This document shows, in pieces, positions 26,787-35,008 of a stretch of 64,000 bases of DNA. Numbering within the stretch: position 1 is the stretch's first letter; every line of letters begins with the position of its first letter. The notes under the pieces were generated by a model. It did not search any database. It saw only the letters and a program-made list of their open reading frames with translations, and was not told the origin of the DNA. Source of the DNA: Alphaproteobacteria bacterium. GTDB lineage: Bacteria; Pseudomonadota; Alphaproteobacteria; Micropepsales; Micropepsaceae. The stretch spans positions 434,001-498,000 of the forward strand of contig JADHVO010000003.1 in assembly GCA_016783965.1 (NCBI GenBank), written 5' to 3'. The translations under genes were made by a program, and so were the position numbers.

Positions 26787-26885
26787 TGTCATGGCCCGCA
26801 GGGCCGGCCATCCAGGTGACGTCACATCACCGTCCGCAGCTTGGCGGGATTTCAACTGGATGGCCCGCTGCGGCGGGCCATGACA
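26787..26885. repeat. MITE-like palindromic element, copy A
   Basis: The 99-base element is bounded by inverted ends (TGTCATGGCCCGC at the left, GCGGGCCATGACA at the right). Each end is itself a hairpin. The right arm shares about 25 identical bases, in opposite orientation, with the left arm of copy B (32947). It fills the gap between UPF0335 and the amidohydrolase gene. Confidence 0.8.
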
Positions 26886-26927
26886 CTTAGGGGCTGGAGC
26901 CCCGCCCGCGCAACCGCAGGCGACGCT

Positions 26928-28055
26928 TTAGCTGTGAGTCTTGTGGGCTTTGACGAACGCTGCCTGCTGCTCCTGTGAGGCTTCTTTCTGGTAACGCTTT
27001 TTCCACTCGGCGGGCGGCATGCCGTAGACGATCTCGCGCGCCTGGTCCTTCTCCAGCGTGATGCCTTTTTCCGCCGCCGCTTCGCGGTACCAGTCGCCCA
27101 GACAGTTGCGGCAGAAGCCGGCAAGATTCATCAGGTCGATGTTCTGCACGTCGGTGTGCGCGCGCAGATGCGCCACCAGACGGCGGAAGGCGGCGGCTTC
27201 GAGTTGCTCGCGGGTGCGTTCGTCCATGCCGACTCCACTAGTTAGAGGGCCGTTTGCCAAAGGGCGGGTGAATTTTAGCGTTGGCGTGCCCATCGCCGCC
27301 AGCCCCCGTTCGATGACGGGCTTGATGCGCGCGGCGAAGGCACGGGCAGCTGCATCGTCCGCGACCAGGTCCTGCCGCATCTCGATCAGGACGTGCGGCA
27401 GGCCCAGCATGGTGCCATGGCGATAGAGGCAATCGTTCTCCAGTTCGCCCGAATACGGCTCGTTGTCGCCGACCACGAACCCGGCACGGGTGAACTCCGC
27501 GATCAGCGGCTGCGCCAGCCGCCCGTCGCGGTCCCACAGGATGCCGATCTCCCACGGCCGCCGGAAGGCCCTCCACACCGGCGTGAAGGAGTGCATCGAC
27601 ACGATCACCGGCACGATGTCGCGCCCCCGCATGGCCGCGATCGCGCCCGCGATGGCGGCATGGTAGGGCGCGTGGAAGCTTTCGATCCGCTTCTCAATCT
27701 CCGCGCGATTGATGCCTGCATTGCCGGGGATGAGGCTGCCGTCCGACAGCTGCATCACCAGTGTCGGATCGTCGGCGCCGCGATTGAGGTCGGTCAGCAG
27801 CCTCGACCACCGCGCCAACACCGCCCGTGCTCCAAATGCTGCCGCCAGGGTCCGCGTCACCTCGCCCGCACCGATGTCGGACGCGATGTGCGTACCGAAC
27901 AGCGCCGGGTCCAGCCCCAGCGTGCCGTATGCAGCCGGCAGCGCGTTCGAGGCGTGGTCGCACACGAACAGCAGCGGCGAGTCCGCATGCGTGGCCGTCA
28001 CAATCTCGAAGGGCGCTCCGGTCATATTAAGGCGATAATCGGGTGCACCACTCAT
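26928..28055 (-). CDS. N-formylglutamate amidohydrolase fused to DUF1244
   Basis: The single frame is 375 residues. Residues 1-265 are an N-formylglutamate amidohydrolase (last step of one histidine-degradation route, or a broader amidohydrolase): LLFVCDHASNALP, TDLNRGADDPTL, IVSMHSFTPVW and VLIEMRQDLV. Residues 277-375 are a complete DUF1244 protein (MDERTREQLEAAAF, GFCRNCLGDWYREAA, REIVYGMPPAEWKKRYQ) with a C-x-x-C pair. These are normally two genes. GGAG sits just before Met277, and TAA and TAG codons lie out of frame right before it, so this looks like a two-gene operon joined by a frame change. Start: ATG 28055; later ATG at 28025 possible. Confidence 0.85.
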   Translation of the reverse strand: MSGAPDYRLNMTGAPFEIVTATHADSPLLFVCDHASNALPAAYGTLGLDPALFGTHIASDIGAGEVTRTLAAAFGARAVLARWSRLLTDLNRGADDPTLVMQLSDGSLIPGNAGINRAEIEKRIESFHAPYHAAIAGAIAAMRGRDIVPVIVSMHSFTPVWRAFRRPWEIGILWDRDGRLAQPLIAEFTRAGFVVGDNEPYSGELENDCLYRHGTMLGLPHVLIEMRQDLVADDAAARAFAARIKPVIERGLAAMGTPTLKFTRPLANGPLTSGVGMDERTREQLEAAAFRRLVAHLRAHTDVQNIDLMNLAGFCRNCLGDWYREAAAEKGITLEKDQAREIVYGMPPAEWKKRYQKEASQEQQAAFVKAHKTHS

Positions 28056-28144
28056 TTCCGGCAAGCGCGTTGACAGCGCGCGGGCCATGCGCGACACCGA
28101 GTCACCCCCGACCTCAAATAGCGAAGCGATAGGTCATCAAAGAC

Positions 28145-28537
28145 GTGCGATTTGCAGTTGCCCTTGCGATTCTGACACTCGCCATCGGCCCCGCCGAGGC
28201 GAAGTTCAGCGTCTGCAACAAGGGTCTGCGCGAGGCCAAGGTCGCGCTCGGCCGCTTCGGCGGCACGCATTGGATCAGCGAGGGCTGGTTCCACATCGCG
28301 CCGAAAAAGTGCGCGCTCCTTATCCCCGGAAAGCTCGACGCGCGCTACTACTATCTTTATGCGACGGACGGCGCGCAGGGCACCTGGGATGGCGGCACTA
28401 ATTTCTGCGTCGGCACCGCGGACACGTTCTCCATCGACGGGCGCGCGAGCTGCGTGGCGCGGGGCTTCGACAAGCGCGGCTTCTTCCAGATCGACACCGG
28501 CGACCGGTTGGACTGGTCGCAAAATCTCTCGGATTGA
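28145..28537 (+). CDS. DUF1036 family exported protein
   Basis: The 130-residue protein with GTG start has a signal peptide (MRFAVALAILTLAIGPAEA) and the DUF1036 core: FSVCNKGLREAKVALG, HWISEGWFHIAPKKC, LLIPGKLDARYYYLYATD and CVARGFDKRGFFQIDTG. Four cysteines probably pair in the periplasm. DUF1036 proteins are common in alphaproteobacteria and have no known role. It ends 3 bases before pyk and is likely cotranscribed with it. Confidence 0.9.
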   Translation: MRFAVALAILTLAIGPAEAKFSVCNKGLREAKVALGRFGGTHWISEGWFHIAPKKCALLIPGKLDARYYYLYATDGAQGTWDGGTNFCVGTADTFSIDGRASCVARGFDKRGFFQIDTGDRLDWSQNLSD

Positions 28538-28540
28538 CGC

Positions 28541-29962
28541 ATGAGACGCCGCCGCAAGACCAAGATCCTCGCGACCCTCGGCCCTGCGTCGAACACACCG
28601 GAGAAGATCCGCGCCCTGTTCCAGGCCGGCGCCGACGTGTTCCGCATCAACATGAGCCACACCAGCCACACCGCGCTGGCCGAGCTGCACAAGGCGGTGC
28701 GCGCACTGGAAGCCGAGGAAGGCCGCCCCATCGGCATTCTGGTCGACCTGCAAGGGCCCAAGATTCGGCTCGGCACGCTCCCCGGCGGCTCGCGCATCTT
28801 GAAGGAGGGCGAGCAGGTCCGCTTTGTGCGCAAGGTGCAAGCCGACGATCCCAACGACATCCCGATCCCGCATCCCGAAGTCTTCCAGGCGATGAAGATG
28901 CGGCACACGCTGCTGATCGACGACGGGCGCATCCGCCTGCGCCTGCTGAGCGTGAAGGACTACTACGCCGACGCGATAGTGGTCGTGGGCGGCGAGATCA
29001 GGGACCGCAAGGGCGTGAACCTGCCCGACACCTTGCTGCCGGTTTCCGCGATGACGCCCAAGGACCGCACCGACCTCGACGCCGCGCTGAACCTGGGCGT
29101 CGACTGGGTGGCGCTCTCTTTCGTGCAGCGGCCGGATGACGTCGCGGAACTGAAGAAAGCCGTGGCGGGACGCGCTTCGGTTCTCGCGAAAATCGAAAAA
29201 CCGAAAGCGCTCGAGAGCCTCGGCGAGATCCTCGAACTCGCCGACGCGCTGATGGTCGCGCGCGGCGATCTTGGCGTCGAACTGCCGCTGGAAGCCGTAC
29301 CCGGCCGCCAGAAGCAGATCGTGCGCGCCTGCCGCAAGGCCGGAAAGCCGGTCGTGGTCGCAACGCAGATGCTGGAATCCATGGTCACCTCCGCCACGCC
29401 GACGCGCGCCGAGGTCAGCGACGTGGCGAGCGCGATCTTCGAGGGCACGGACGCCATCATGCTCTCCGCCGAAAGCGCCTCCGGCGCGCATCCGGTGGAA
29501 GCGGTGCAGATGATGGATCGTATCGCGCAATCGGTGGAGGGCGACCCGCTCTACGCCTCGATCCTCGAAGGCCAGCGCAACGAGCCCGAGGACACGACCG
29601 CTGACGCGATCATGGCGGCGGTACACCAGGTGACGCACACGGTGCACGCCAAGGCGGTGGTGTGCTGGACCAAGTCCGGCTCGACCGGATGGCGCGCCGC
29701 GCGCGAGCGGCCCGAGGCGCCGATCATCGTGCTCACGCCGATGGTCGAGACTGCGCGCCGCCTGGCCATCGGCTGGGGCCTGCACTGCGTCACGACGGAA
29801 GACGCGCACGACTTGGAGGATGTCACCGACCGCGCCGCGCGCATCGCCTGGCAGGAAGGTTTCGCGCGTCCCGGCGAGCGCGTCGTGATCACCGCCGGCA
29901 TCCCGCTCGGCACGCCCGGCTCCACCAACCTGCTGCGCGTGGCGTTCGTGGGGCCGAAGTAG
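28541..29962 (+). CDS. pyk: Pyruvate kinase
   Basis: In the 473-residue glycolytic enzyme, transferring phosphate from PEP to ADP, KTKILATLGPASNTPEKI opens the barrel. RINMSHTSH, VDLQGPKIRLG, VLAKIEKPKALE (catalytic Lys region) and LMVARGDLGVELPLE (metal ligands) are intact, as are VATQMLESM and the C-terminal allosteric domain (VVCWTKSGSTGW). Length is normal. It follows the DUF1036 gene, as in many alphaproteobacteria, and converges on the TPR gene 3 bases beyond. Confidence 0.97.
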   Translation: MRRRRKTKILATLGPASNTPEKIRALFQAGADVFRINMSHTSHTALAELHKAVRALEAEEGRPIGILVDLQGPKIRLGTLPGGSRILKEGEQVRFVRKVQADDPNDIPIPHPEVFQAMKMRHTLLIDDGRIRLRLLSVKDYYADAIVVVGGEIRDRKGVNLPDTLLPVSAMTPKDRTDLDAALNLGVDWVALSFVQRPDDVAELKKAVAGRASVLAKIEKPKALESLGEILELADALMVARGDLGVELPLEAVPGRQKQIVRACRKAGKPVVVATQMLESMVTSATPTRAEVSDVASAIFEGTDAIMLSAESASGAHPVEAVQMMDRIAQSVEGDPLYASILEGQRNEPEDTTADAIMAAVHQVTHTVHAKAVVCWTKSGSTGWRAARERPEAPIIVLTPMVETARRLAIGWGLHCVTTEDAHDLEDVTDRAARIAWQEGFARPGERVVITAGIPLGTPGSTNLLRVAFVGPK

Positions 29963-29965
29963 CGG

Positions 29966-30514
29966 CTAGATTTCCTGGCCGTTCACCGAGCGCGTGAGCG
30001 CATCAATGTGCTTCTGCGCGCCGTCGAGCTGCGGGTCGAGCTCGAGCGCCTTGCGGTAGAGCTTCAGCGCGCCGGCTTTGTTGCCATAGTCCTCGAGCAT
30101 GTTGCCGAGCTCATACAGCGCCGCGAACTGGCGCGGGTTCAGGATGATGACGTGCTCCAGCGATGCCATCGCGCCGGCATCGTCCTTCATCGTGCGTTGG
30201 AGATTGGCGCGCAGGTGCCACCCTTCGGCGTAGTCCGGCGCCAGTCCGGTCACCGCTTCAAGTAGCTGTTTGGCCGTGTCGTTGTCGCCCGCCGTGACCG
30301 CCGCCTGTGCACGTGTCATCAGCAGGTCGATGCTCGGGCTGCCCGATTGCAGGAAGATACCGCCGATCTTCTCCTCGATCGGCTTCGCCTCGTCCGTCGA
30401 ACCCGCGCGTTTCAACTGCCCGAACAGCTGATCGAGCGACGGCGGCGTGGGCGTCGTCGCGGCCATCGCCGAGACCGGCAACAGCAGCGCGAAGAGGAAA
30501 GCAGCAAGACGCAT
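29966..30514 (-). CDS. Exported TPR-repeat protein
   Basis: The 182-residue protein has a signal peptide (MRLAAFLFALLLPVSAMAA) and about three tetratricopeptide repeats from residue 70 (AEGWHLRANLQRTMKDDAGA, FAALYELGNMLEDYGNKAGA, LKLYRKALELDPQ). TPRs scaffold protein contacts in the periplasm. It begins 10 bases after glcF and is probably the tail of that operon, though no link to glycolate is evident. The longer frame upstream overlaps glcF and is rejected. Confidence 0.85.
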   Translation of the reverse strand: MRLAAFLFALLLPVSAMAATTPTPPSLDQLFGQLKRAGSTDEAKPIEEKIGGIFLQSGSPSIDLLMTRAQAAVTAGDNDTAKQLLEAVTGLAPDYAEGWHLRANLQRTMKDDAGAMASLEHVIILNPRQFAALYELGNMLEDYGNKAGALKLYRKALELDPQLDGAQKHIDALTRSVNGQEI

Positions 30515-30524
30515 GGGTGCAATT

Positions 30525-31799
30525 TTACCGAACGCGCTTTGCCAGCGCCACGGGAACGGGGCCGCCTTCCACCCAATCCACCAGTTCGGCGACATGAACC
30601 ATGGGCGGTACACGTGGTCCCGCCAGATGGTTGAGGCAGCCGATATTGCTGCTCGCGACGATATCGGCCTGGGCGAGCGCGATGTTGGACAGCTTACGTT
30701 CGCGTAAGGCACCGGCGATGTCGGGCTGGAGAATCGAGTAGCTGCCGGCCGAACCGCAGCAAAGATGCCCTTCCGGGATCGCCGCAACATCGAACCCGGC
30801 GGCCACCAACAGGGCCTCGCCTTTGCCGGCCAGTTTCAGCCCGTTCTGAAGCGAGCAGGCGGCTTGCCACGCCACCCGCAGGTGCCGGGGTTCCCGCTGG
30901 ATCGGCTCAGCCAGCTCCAGGAAATCCCGGCAGCCCGCGGAAAATGCCTGCGCCCGCGGCAGCCAGTGCGGATCGTCGAGGAAAGGATGCGCGAGGTCCT
31001 TCAGGTGCGCCGAACAGCCCGTCGCGGTGATCAGGACGCCTTCGAAAGCGGCCGCGCCGCCCGCCCGCTCGAACGCCTCGATGGCGCGCCGCGCCCAGTT
31101 CTTGGCGTCCTCGCTGCGGCCCAGATGGTGAACGATCGCGCCACAGCAGCCCGCCCCCTCGAGCGGCACCAGCTCGATCCCGCGCCGCGCCAGCACCCGC
31201 GCCACCGCCGCGTCGATGTCGGGCGCGACGGCCGCCTGTACGCATCCCGGCATGAGAGCTATGCGCCGCGCGTTGGGCAGCACCGCGCGCGGCAGCGACA
31301 CCGGCCCGCTGAGCTGGGTGTGTGCACCGAGCCGCGCCATGTGCTGCAACCGCCCCGGCAGCAGCGACACCAAAGGCCCCATCAGCCGCGCCACGAACAG
31401 TCCGGCGCGCACCAGCGCCGGGCGCGGCAACACTGTGGCGATCAGCCAGCGCAGCAGCTTGTCGCCCAGCGGCCGGCGATAGGTCGTCTGGATGTGCGTG
31501 CGGGCCTCGTCCACCAGCCGCGCATAGTCGACACTCGACGGGCACGCGGTGCGGCAGGCGAGGCACGACAGGCAGCGGTCGACATGCAGCACGGTTTCGG
31601 GATCGGGCGCCGTGCCGTTCTCCAGCATGTTCTGCATCAGCACGATGCGGCCGCGCGGCCCGTCGCGCTCGTCGCCGAGCAGCACATAGGTCGGGCACGT
31701 CGCGGTGCAGATGCCGCAATGCACACAGGCGCGGAGATTCCTTTCGGCCTCGGCGAGATGCGGATCGGTCAGTTGAAGCGGCGAGAACGCGGTGCGCAT
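30525..31799 (-). CDS. glcF: Glycolate oxidase iron-sulfur subunit
   Basis: The 424-residue GlcF has two ferredoxin-type [4Fe-4S] motifs: C25-x2-C28-x2-C31-x3-C35P and C76-x2-C79-x2-C82-x3-C86P. Two CCG domains follow (GAGCCGAIVHHLG; HLCCGSAGSYSIL). It passes electrons from the GlcD/GlcE flavin sites toward the respiratory chain during oxidation of glycolate to glyoxylate at the inner membrane. The ATG overlaps the glcE stop by one base (TAATG). Confidence 0.93.
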   Translation of the reverse strand: MRTAFSPLQLTDPHLAEAERNLRACVHCGICTATCPTYVLLGDERDGPRGRIVLMQNMLENGTAPDPETVLHVDRCLSCLACRTACPSSVDYARLVDEARTHIQTTYRRPLGDKLLRWLIATVLPRPALVRAGLFVARLMGPLVSLLPGRLQHMARLGAHTQLSGPVSLPRAVLPNARRIALMPGCVQAAVAPDIDAAVARVLARRGIELVPLEGAGCCGAIVHHLGRSEDAKNWARRAIEAFERAGGAAAFEGVLITATGCSAHLKDLAHPFLDDPHWLPRAQAFSAGCRDFLELAEPIQREPRHLRVAWQAACSLQNGLKLAGKGEALLVAAGFDVAAIPEGHLCCGSAGSYSILQPDIAGALRERKLSNIALAQADIVASSNIGCLNHLAGPRVPPMVHVAELVDWVEGGPVPVALAKRVR

Positions 31800-32935
31800 T
31801 AGACCCCGTCCCACATGCGGCCGGGATTGAATAGCCCCATCGGATCGAACGCGGCTTTCACGCGGCGCGTGATCTCCAGCCGCGTGTCGTCCTGCGGTTC
31901 GAACACGGCGATCTTCTCGCGGGTCTCCTCGTCGGCGCGCAGCAAGATGCAATGGCCGCCGAAACGGTTCACCACCGGCCGCACCGTGTCGCTGCCCGGC
32001 ACGGTGCCGATCCACAGCAACCCGCCCGCCCAATCGGCCAGCCACAGCGGCGCATCGAGCGTGTCCGCCACCTCCGCAGCGCTGGCAGGCGGCACGAAGG
32101 CGCGCCACACGTCGAACGGCGCGTCGTCGAACACGTCGCCATTGGCGAGCGCGCGGAACGCGACCTCGCCCTCCGGCACGTCGATCATGTTCATGCCCGT
32201 CAGGGCGCGCAGCGCGGCGCACTTCTCCGCCAACGGTTGTTCTTCGCCTTCCAGCCGGATCAGCGCATTGCCGTGGCTGAACGCCAGCCCGGTCGCCTCC
32301 AGCGGCGAGGACCACACCTTGCGCAGCAGCGCGAAGCCGTCGGCATTCGACAGGTTGCGCGCCATCAGCGTCGTGCTGAGCGGCGGCTTTGGAAACACGC
32401 GCAATGTCACTTCCGTCAGCACGCACAGCGTGCCGAAGGCGCCGCATACCAGCTTCGGCACGTCGAAGCCCGTGACGTTCTTGACCACCTTGCCGCCCGC
32501 CTTGAACGCCTCGCCCAGGCCGTTCACGCCGCGGATACCGAGCAGATGATCGCGCACCGCGCCACAGCGGATGCGCGCCGGCCCAGCCAGGTCGCAGGAA
32601 ATTGCGCCGCCGATGGTGCCCGCGCGCGGCTCGCGCCCGAGCAGCGGTCCCCAATCCGGCGGATCGAAGCCCAGCCGCTGGCCCTTCTCCGCCAGGGCCG
32701 CTTCGATCTCCGCCACCGGCGTGCCTGGTCGCGCAGTGATGATCAGTTCTTCCGGCTGATACGACACGATGCCCGACAACCCGGACACATCGAGCACCGA
32801 GCCCATCGTCACCACGGCGCGGCCGAACGCCTGCTTGGTGCCCGCGCCGACGATCTCCAGCGGCGACTGCCACTCGCGCCCCTGGTGCACGGCTTCGATG
32901 ACGTCGTCTTCGCTGGCGGCAATGTGTGTGGGCAT
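31799..32935 (-). CDS. glcE: Glycolate oxidase FAD-binding subunit
   Basis: The 378-residue PCMH-type FAD-binding protein has PLEIVGAGTKQAFGR, LIITARPGTPVAEIE, REPRAGTIGGAISCDLAG, RDHLLGIRGVNGLGEAFKAG and GGKVVKNVTGFDVPKL. The end, FDPMGLFNPGRM, is usual for the family. It works with GlcD and GlcF. The ATG at 32935 matches family starts; the longer frame would run into the repeat element just upstream, which separates glcE from glcD by 168 bases. Confidence 0.92.
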   Translation of the reverse strand: MPTHIAASEDDVIEAVHQGREWQSPLEIVGAGTKQAFGRAVVTMGSVLDVSGLSGIVSYQPEELIITARPGTPVAEIEAALAEKGQRLGFDPPDWGPLLGREPRAGTIGGAISCDLAGPARIRCGAVRDHLLGIRGVNGLGEAFKAGGKVVKNVTGFDVPKLVCGAFGTLCVLTEVTLRVFPKPPLSTTLMARNLSNADGFALLRKVWSSPLEATGLAFSHGNALIRLEGEEQPLAEKCAALRALTGMNMIDVPEGEVAFRALANGDVFDDAPFDVWRAFVPPASAAEVADTLDAPLWLADWAGGLLWIGTVPGSDTVRPVVNRFGGHCILLRADEETREKIAVFEPQDDTRLEITRRVKAAFDPMGLFNPGRMWDGV

Positions 32936-32946
32936 ATCAACTACTC

Positions 32947-33072
32947 TGTCATGGCCCGCAACAGCGGGCCATCCAGTTGAAATCCCGCACCATGATCGCA
33001 AGAAGATTCGAGAATGCCTTGCGACGCCGCCGCTGGCGTCACCTGGACGGCCCGCTGTTGCGGGCCAGGACA
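32947..33072. repeat. MITE-like palindromic element, copy B
   Basis: This 126-base relative of copies A and C lies between glcD and glcE. Left hairpin ATGGCCCGCAACAGCGGGCC; right hairpin GGCCCGCTGTTGCGGGCC. The left arm repeats the right arm of copy A in reverse, so this copy is inverted relative to A and C. Confidence 0.8.
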
Positions 33073-33103
33073 ATCGGGGTTGAAACGACAGGGGGCGATC
33101 ACT

Positions 33104-34600
33104 TCAAAACCGCGGCAGGTTCGCGAACGGCAGCTTGCCGTCCTTCACATGCATATGCCCCTGCTCGACGCAGGCCGACAAGGTCGGAAACACCTTGCCG
33201 GGATTGAGCTGACCGCCCGGATCCCACGCGCATTTCAGGCGATGCTGCTGCTCCAGGTCGGCATCGGCGAACATCACCGGCATCAGGTCGCGCTTTTCGA
33301 CGCCGACGCCGTGCTCGCCGGTCAATACCCCGCCGACCTCGACGCAGAGCCGCAGGATATCGGCGCCGAATGACTCGGCGCGTTCCAGCTCGCCGCGCTT
33401 CATCACGTCGAAGATGATCAGCGGATGCAGGTTGCCATCGCCGGCGTGGAACACATTACAGAAGCCGAGATCGTATTTCTTCGACATGTCGGCCATCTTG
33501 GCCAGCACGCGCGGCAGGGCACGGCGCGGGATGGTGCCGTCCATGCACAGCATGTCGGGCGCGAGCCGCCCCATCGCGGGAAACGCCGCCTTTCGCCCCG
33601 CCCACAACCGCGCGCGCTCGGCTTCCGTCGCCGCTTCCCGCACCTCCGCGCCGTTCGCCCGCGCGATCTCGCCGATGCGGGCGAAGGCGTGATCGACATC
33701 AGCCTGCACGCCGTCGGCATCGATGATCAGCACGCCGCCCTCCGCCTTCGGATAACCCGGCGCCGAATGCGCCTCGACCGCTTCGATGCAGCGGCGGTCC
33801 ATGAACTCCATCGCGGCCGGCACGATGCCGGCGCCGATGATGTCGGCCACGCACTGCCCTGCCGCTGGCACGGTCGCGAAGGCGGCGAGCAAGGTGCGCG
33901 TCACGGGCGGCTTCGGCAGGATGCGCAACGTCGCCTCCACCACAACGCCCAGCAACCCTTCCGATCCCGCAACCACGCCGAGCAAATCCAACCCGCCCGC
34001 GCCGAACGCCTTGCCGCCCAGCCGCAGCCGCTGGCCCGACATCAGCACGATCTCCACGCCCATCAGGTTGTTGGTGGTCAGTCCATATTTCAGGCAATGC
34101 AGCCCGCCGGAATTCTCCGCCACGTTGCCGCCGATCGTGCAGGCGATCTGCGACGACGGATCGGGCGCGTAGTAGAAGCCCTGCTCCTCCACTGCGCGCG
34201 TGATGCCGAGATTGGTGACGCCCGGCTCCGCCACCACGCAGCGGTTCTCCAGATCAATCTCCTTGATCCGGCTCATCCGCGTCATCGACAGCAGGATGCC
34301 GTCGGCGCGCGGCAAGGCTCCGCCCGACAGCGATGTCCCTGCGCCACGCGGCACGATCGGCACGCCATGCGCGCTGGCATAAGCCAACACGGCGGACACC
34401 TGCTCCGCCGTGCGGGGCAGCACGGTCACCAGCGGCTTCTGGCGATAGGCAGTCAGCGCATCGCCGTCGAACGCGGCAAGCCCCGCCGCGTCCGCCACCA
34501 CGCCGTCGGGCACGATGGAGCGCAGCGCGGCGACGATATCGTCGCCATGCGCGATGATCGAAGGATCGGGTTTGGGAAGCTCCACCAACTGTGCTCGCAT
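33104..34600 (-). CDS. glcD: Glycolate oxidase catalytic FAD subunit
   Basis: The 498-residue GlcD shows VPIVPRGAGTSLSGGALP (FAD pyrophosphate loop), CVVAEPGVTNLGITRAVEE, ASTIGG-like CTIGGNVAENSGGLHCLKYG, GSEGLLGVVVEATL, and the C-terminal NVFHAGDGNLHPLI and GGVLTGEHGVGVEK that bind substrate. It oxidises glycolate (or D-lactate-like 2-hydroxyacids) and hands electrons to GlcE/GlcF. The start codon lies at the edge of a palindromic repeat; an alternative downstream start is not obvious. Confidence 0.93.
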   Translation of the reverse strand: MRAQLVELPKPDPSIIAHGDDIVAALRSIVPDGVVADAAGLAAFDGDALTAYRQKPLVTVLPRTAEQVSAVLAYASAHGVPIVPRGAGTSLSGGALPRADGILLSMTRMSRIKEIDLENRCVVAEPGVTNLGITRAVEEQGFYYAPDPSSQIACTIGGNVAENSGGLHCLKYGLTTNNLMGVEIVLMSGQRLRLGGKAFGAGGLDLLGVVAGSEGLLGVVVEATLRILPKPPVTRTLLAAFATVPAAGQCVADIIGAGIVPAAMEFMDRRCIEAVEAHSAPGYPKAEGGVLIIDADGVQADVDHAFARIGEIARANGAEVREAATEAERARLWAGRKAAFPAMGRLAPDMLCMDGTIPRRALPRVLAKMADMSKKYDLGFCNVFHAGDGNLHPLIIFDVMKRGELERAESFGADILRLCVEVGGVLTGEHGVGVEKRDLMPVMFADADLEQQHRLKCAWDPGGQLNPGKVFPTLSACVEQGHMHVKDGKLPFANLPRF

Positions 34601-34690
34601 GCTTCGAGGCCCGCTTCGCGGGCACCTCAGCGTGACGGATTAGCACAACTCGTCATCCTGAGGTGGCGCGCAGCGCCCTCGAAGGATGAC
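34598..34690. repeat. Pair of REP-like palindromes between rpmJ and glcD
   Basis: Two short hairpins: 34598-34636 (GAGGCCCGCTTCGCGGGCACC with outer GCTTC/GTGAC sequence) and 34652-34690, whose ends GTCATCCTGAGG and CTCGAAGGATGAC are near-perfect inverted repeats around a GC loop. The CATCCTGAG...GAAGGATG type is widespread in alphaproteobacterial intergenic DNA. The first overlaps the glcD start codon. Confidence 0.7.
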
Positions 34691-34704
34691 CGGCGAGAAC
34701 CGGC

Positions 34705-34830
34705 TTAGCCCTGGCGCGCCTTGAAGCGCGGGTTCTTCTTGTTGATCACGTAGACGCGGCCCTTGCGGCGGACGACGCGGCAGTCCTTGTCGCGCTTCTT
34801 GAGCGAGCGGAGGGAGTTGCGAACTTTCAT
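34705..34830 (-). CDS. rpmJ: 50S ribosomal protein L36, cysteine-poor form
   Basis: The 41-residue basic protein begins [20 protein letters not shown] and ends [12 protein letters not shown], an exact fit to L36. Only one cysteine is present, so the zinc ribbon of the C+ type is lost and this is the longer zinc-independent form. It has its own leader with a hairpin and lies alone between glcD and the divergent transglycosylase gene. Confidence 0.95.
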   Translation of the reverse strand: MKVRNSLRSLKKRDKDCRVVRRKGRVYVINKKNPRFKARQG

Positions 34831-34838
34831 GGTCTGGC

Positions 34839-34855
34839 GGCCCTGGAATAGGGCC
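34839..34855 (-). promoter_or_regulatory. Hairpin in the rpmJ leader
   Basis: A perfect 6-bp stem (GGCCCT / AGGGCC) with a 5-base loop lies 8 bases upstream of the rpmJ start codon, close enough to affect ribosome access in the minus-strand mRNA. Regulatory role is inferred only. Confidence 0.3.
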
Positions 34856-35008
34856 TTCAGGCCCCTCAAAAGAGGCGCGGAAGCTATGCGGGCGGTCCTG
34901 CACTGTCAACCGTAAGAAAATCCAGCATTTCCGCCATTTTCCGGCCATTTAGGGACGTGCTAATGGGTAACCGGGCTTGCTCGGGGCCTCATCGCGTGGA
35001 ACCGCTGG

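Noticed and set aside
28052..29809. Minus-strand 585-codon frame opposite pyruvate kinase and DUF1036
   Set aside because: Antisense shadow: low-complexity Arg/Ala/His content, no family features.
30525..32873. A 782-codon GlcF frame
   Set aside because: The N-terminal 350 codons are glcE read out of frame; the true glcF starts at 31799.
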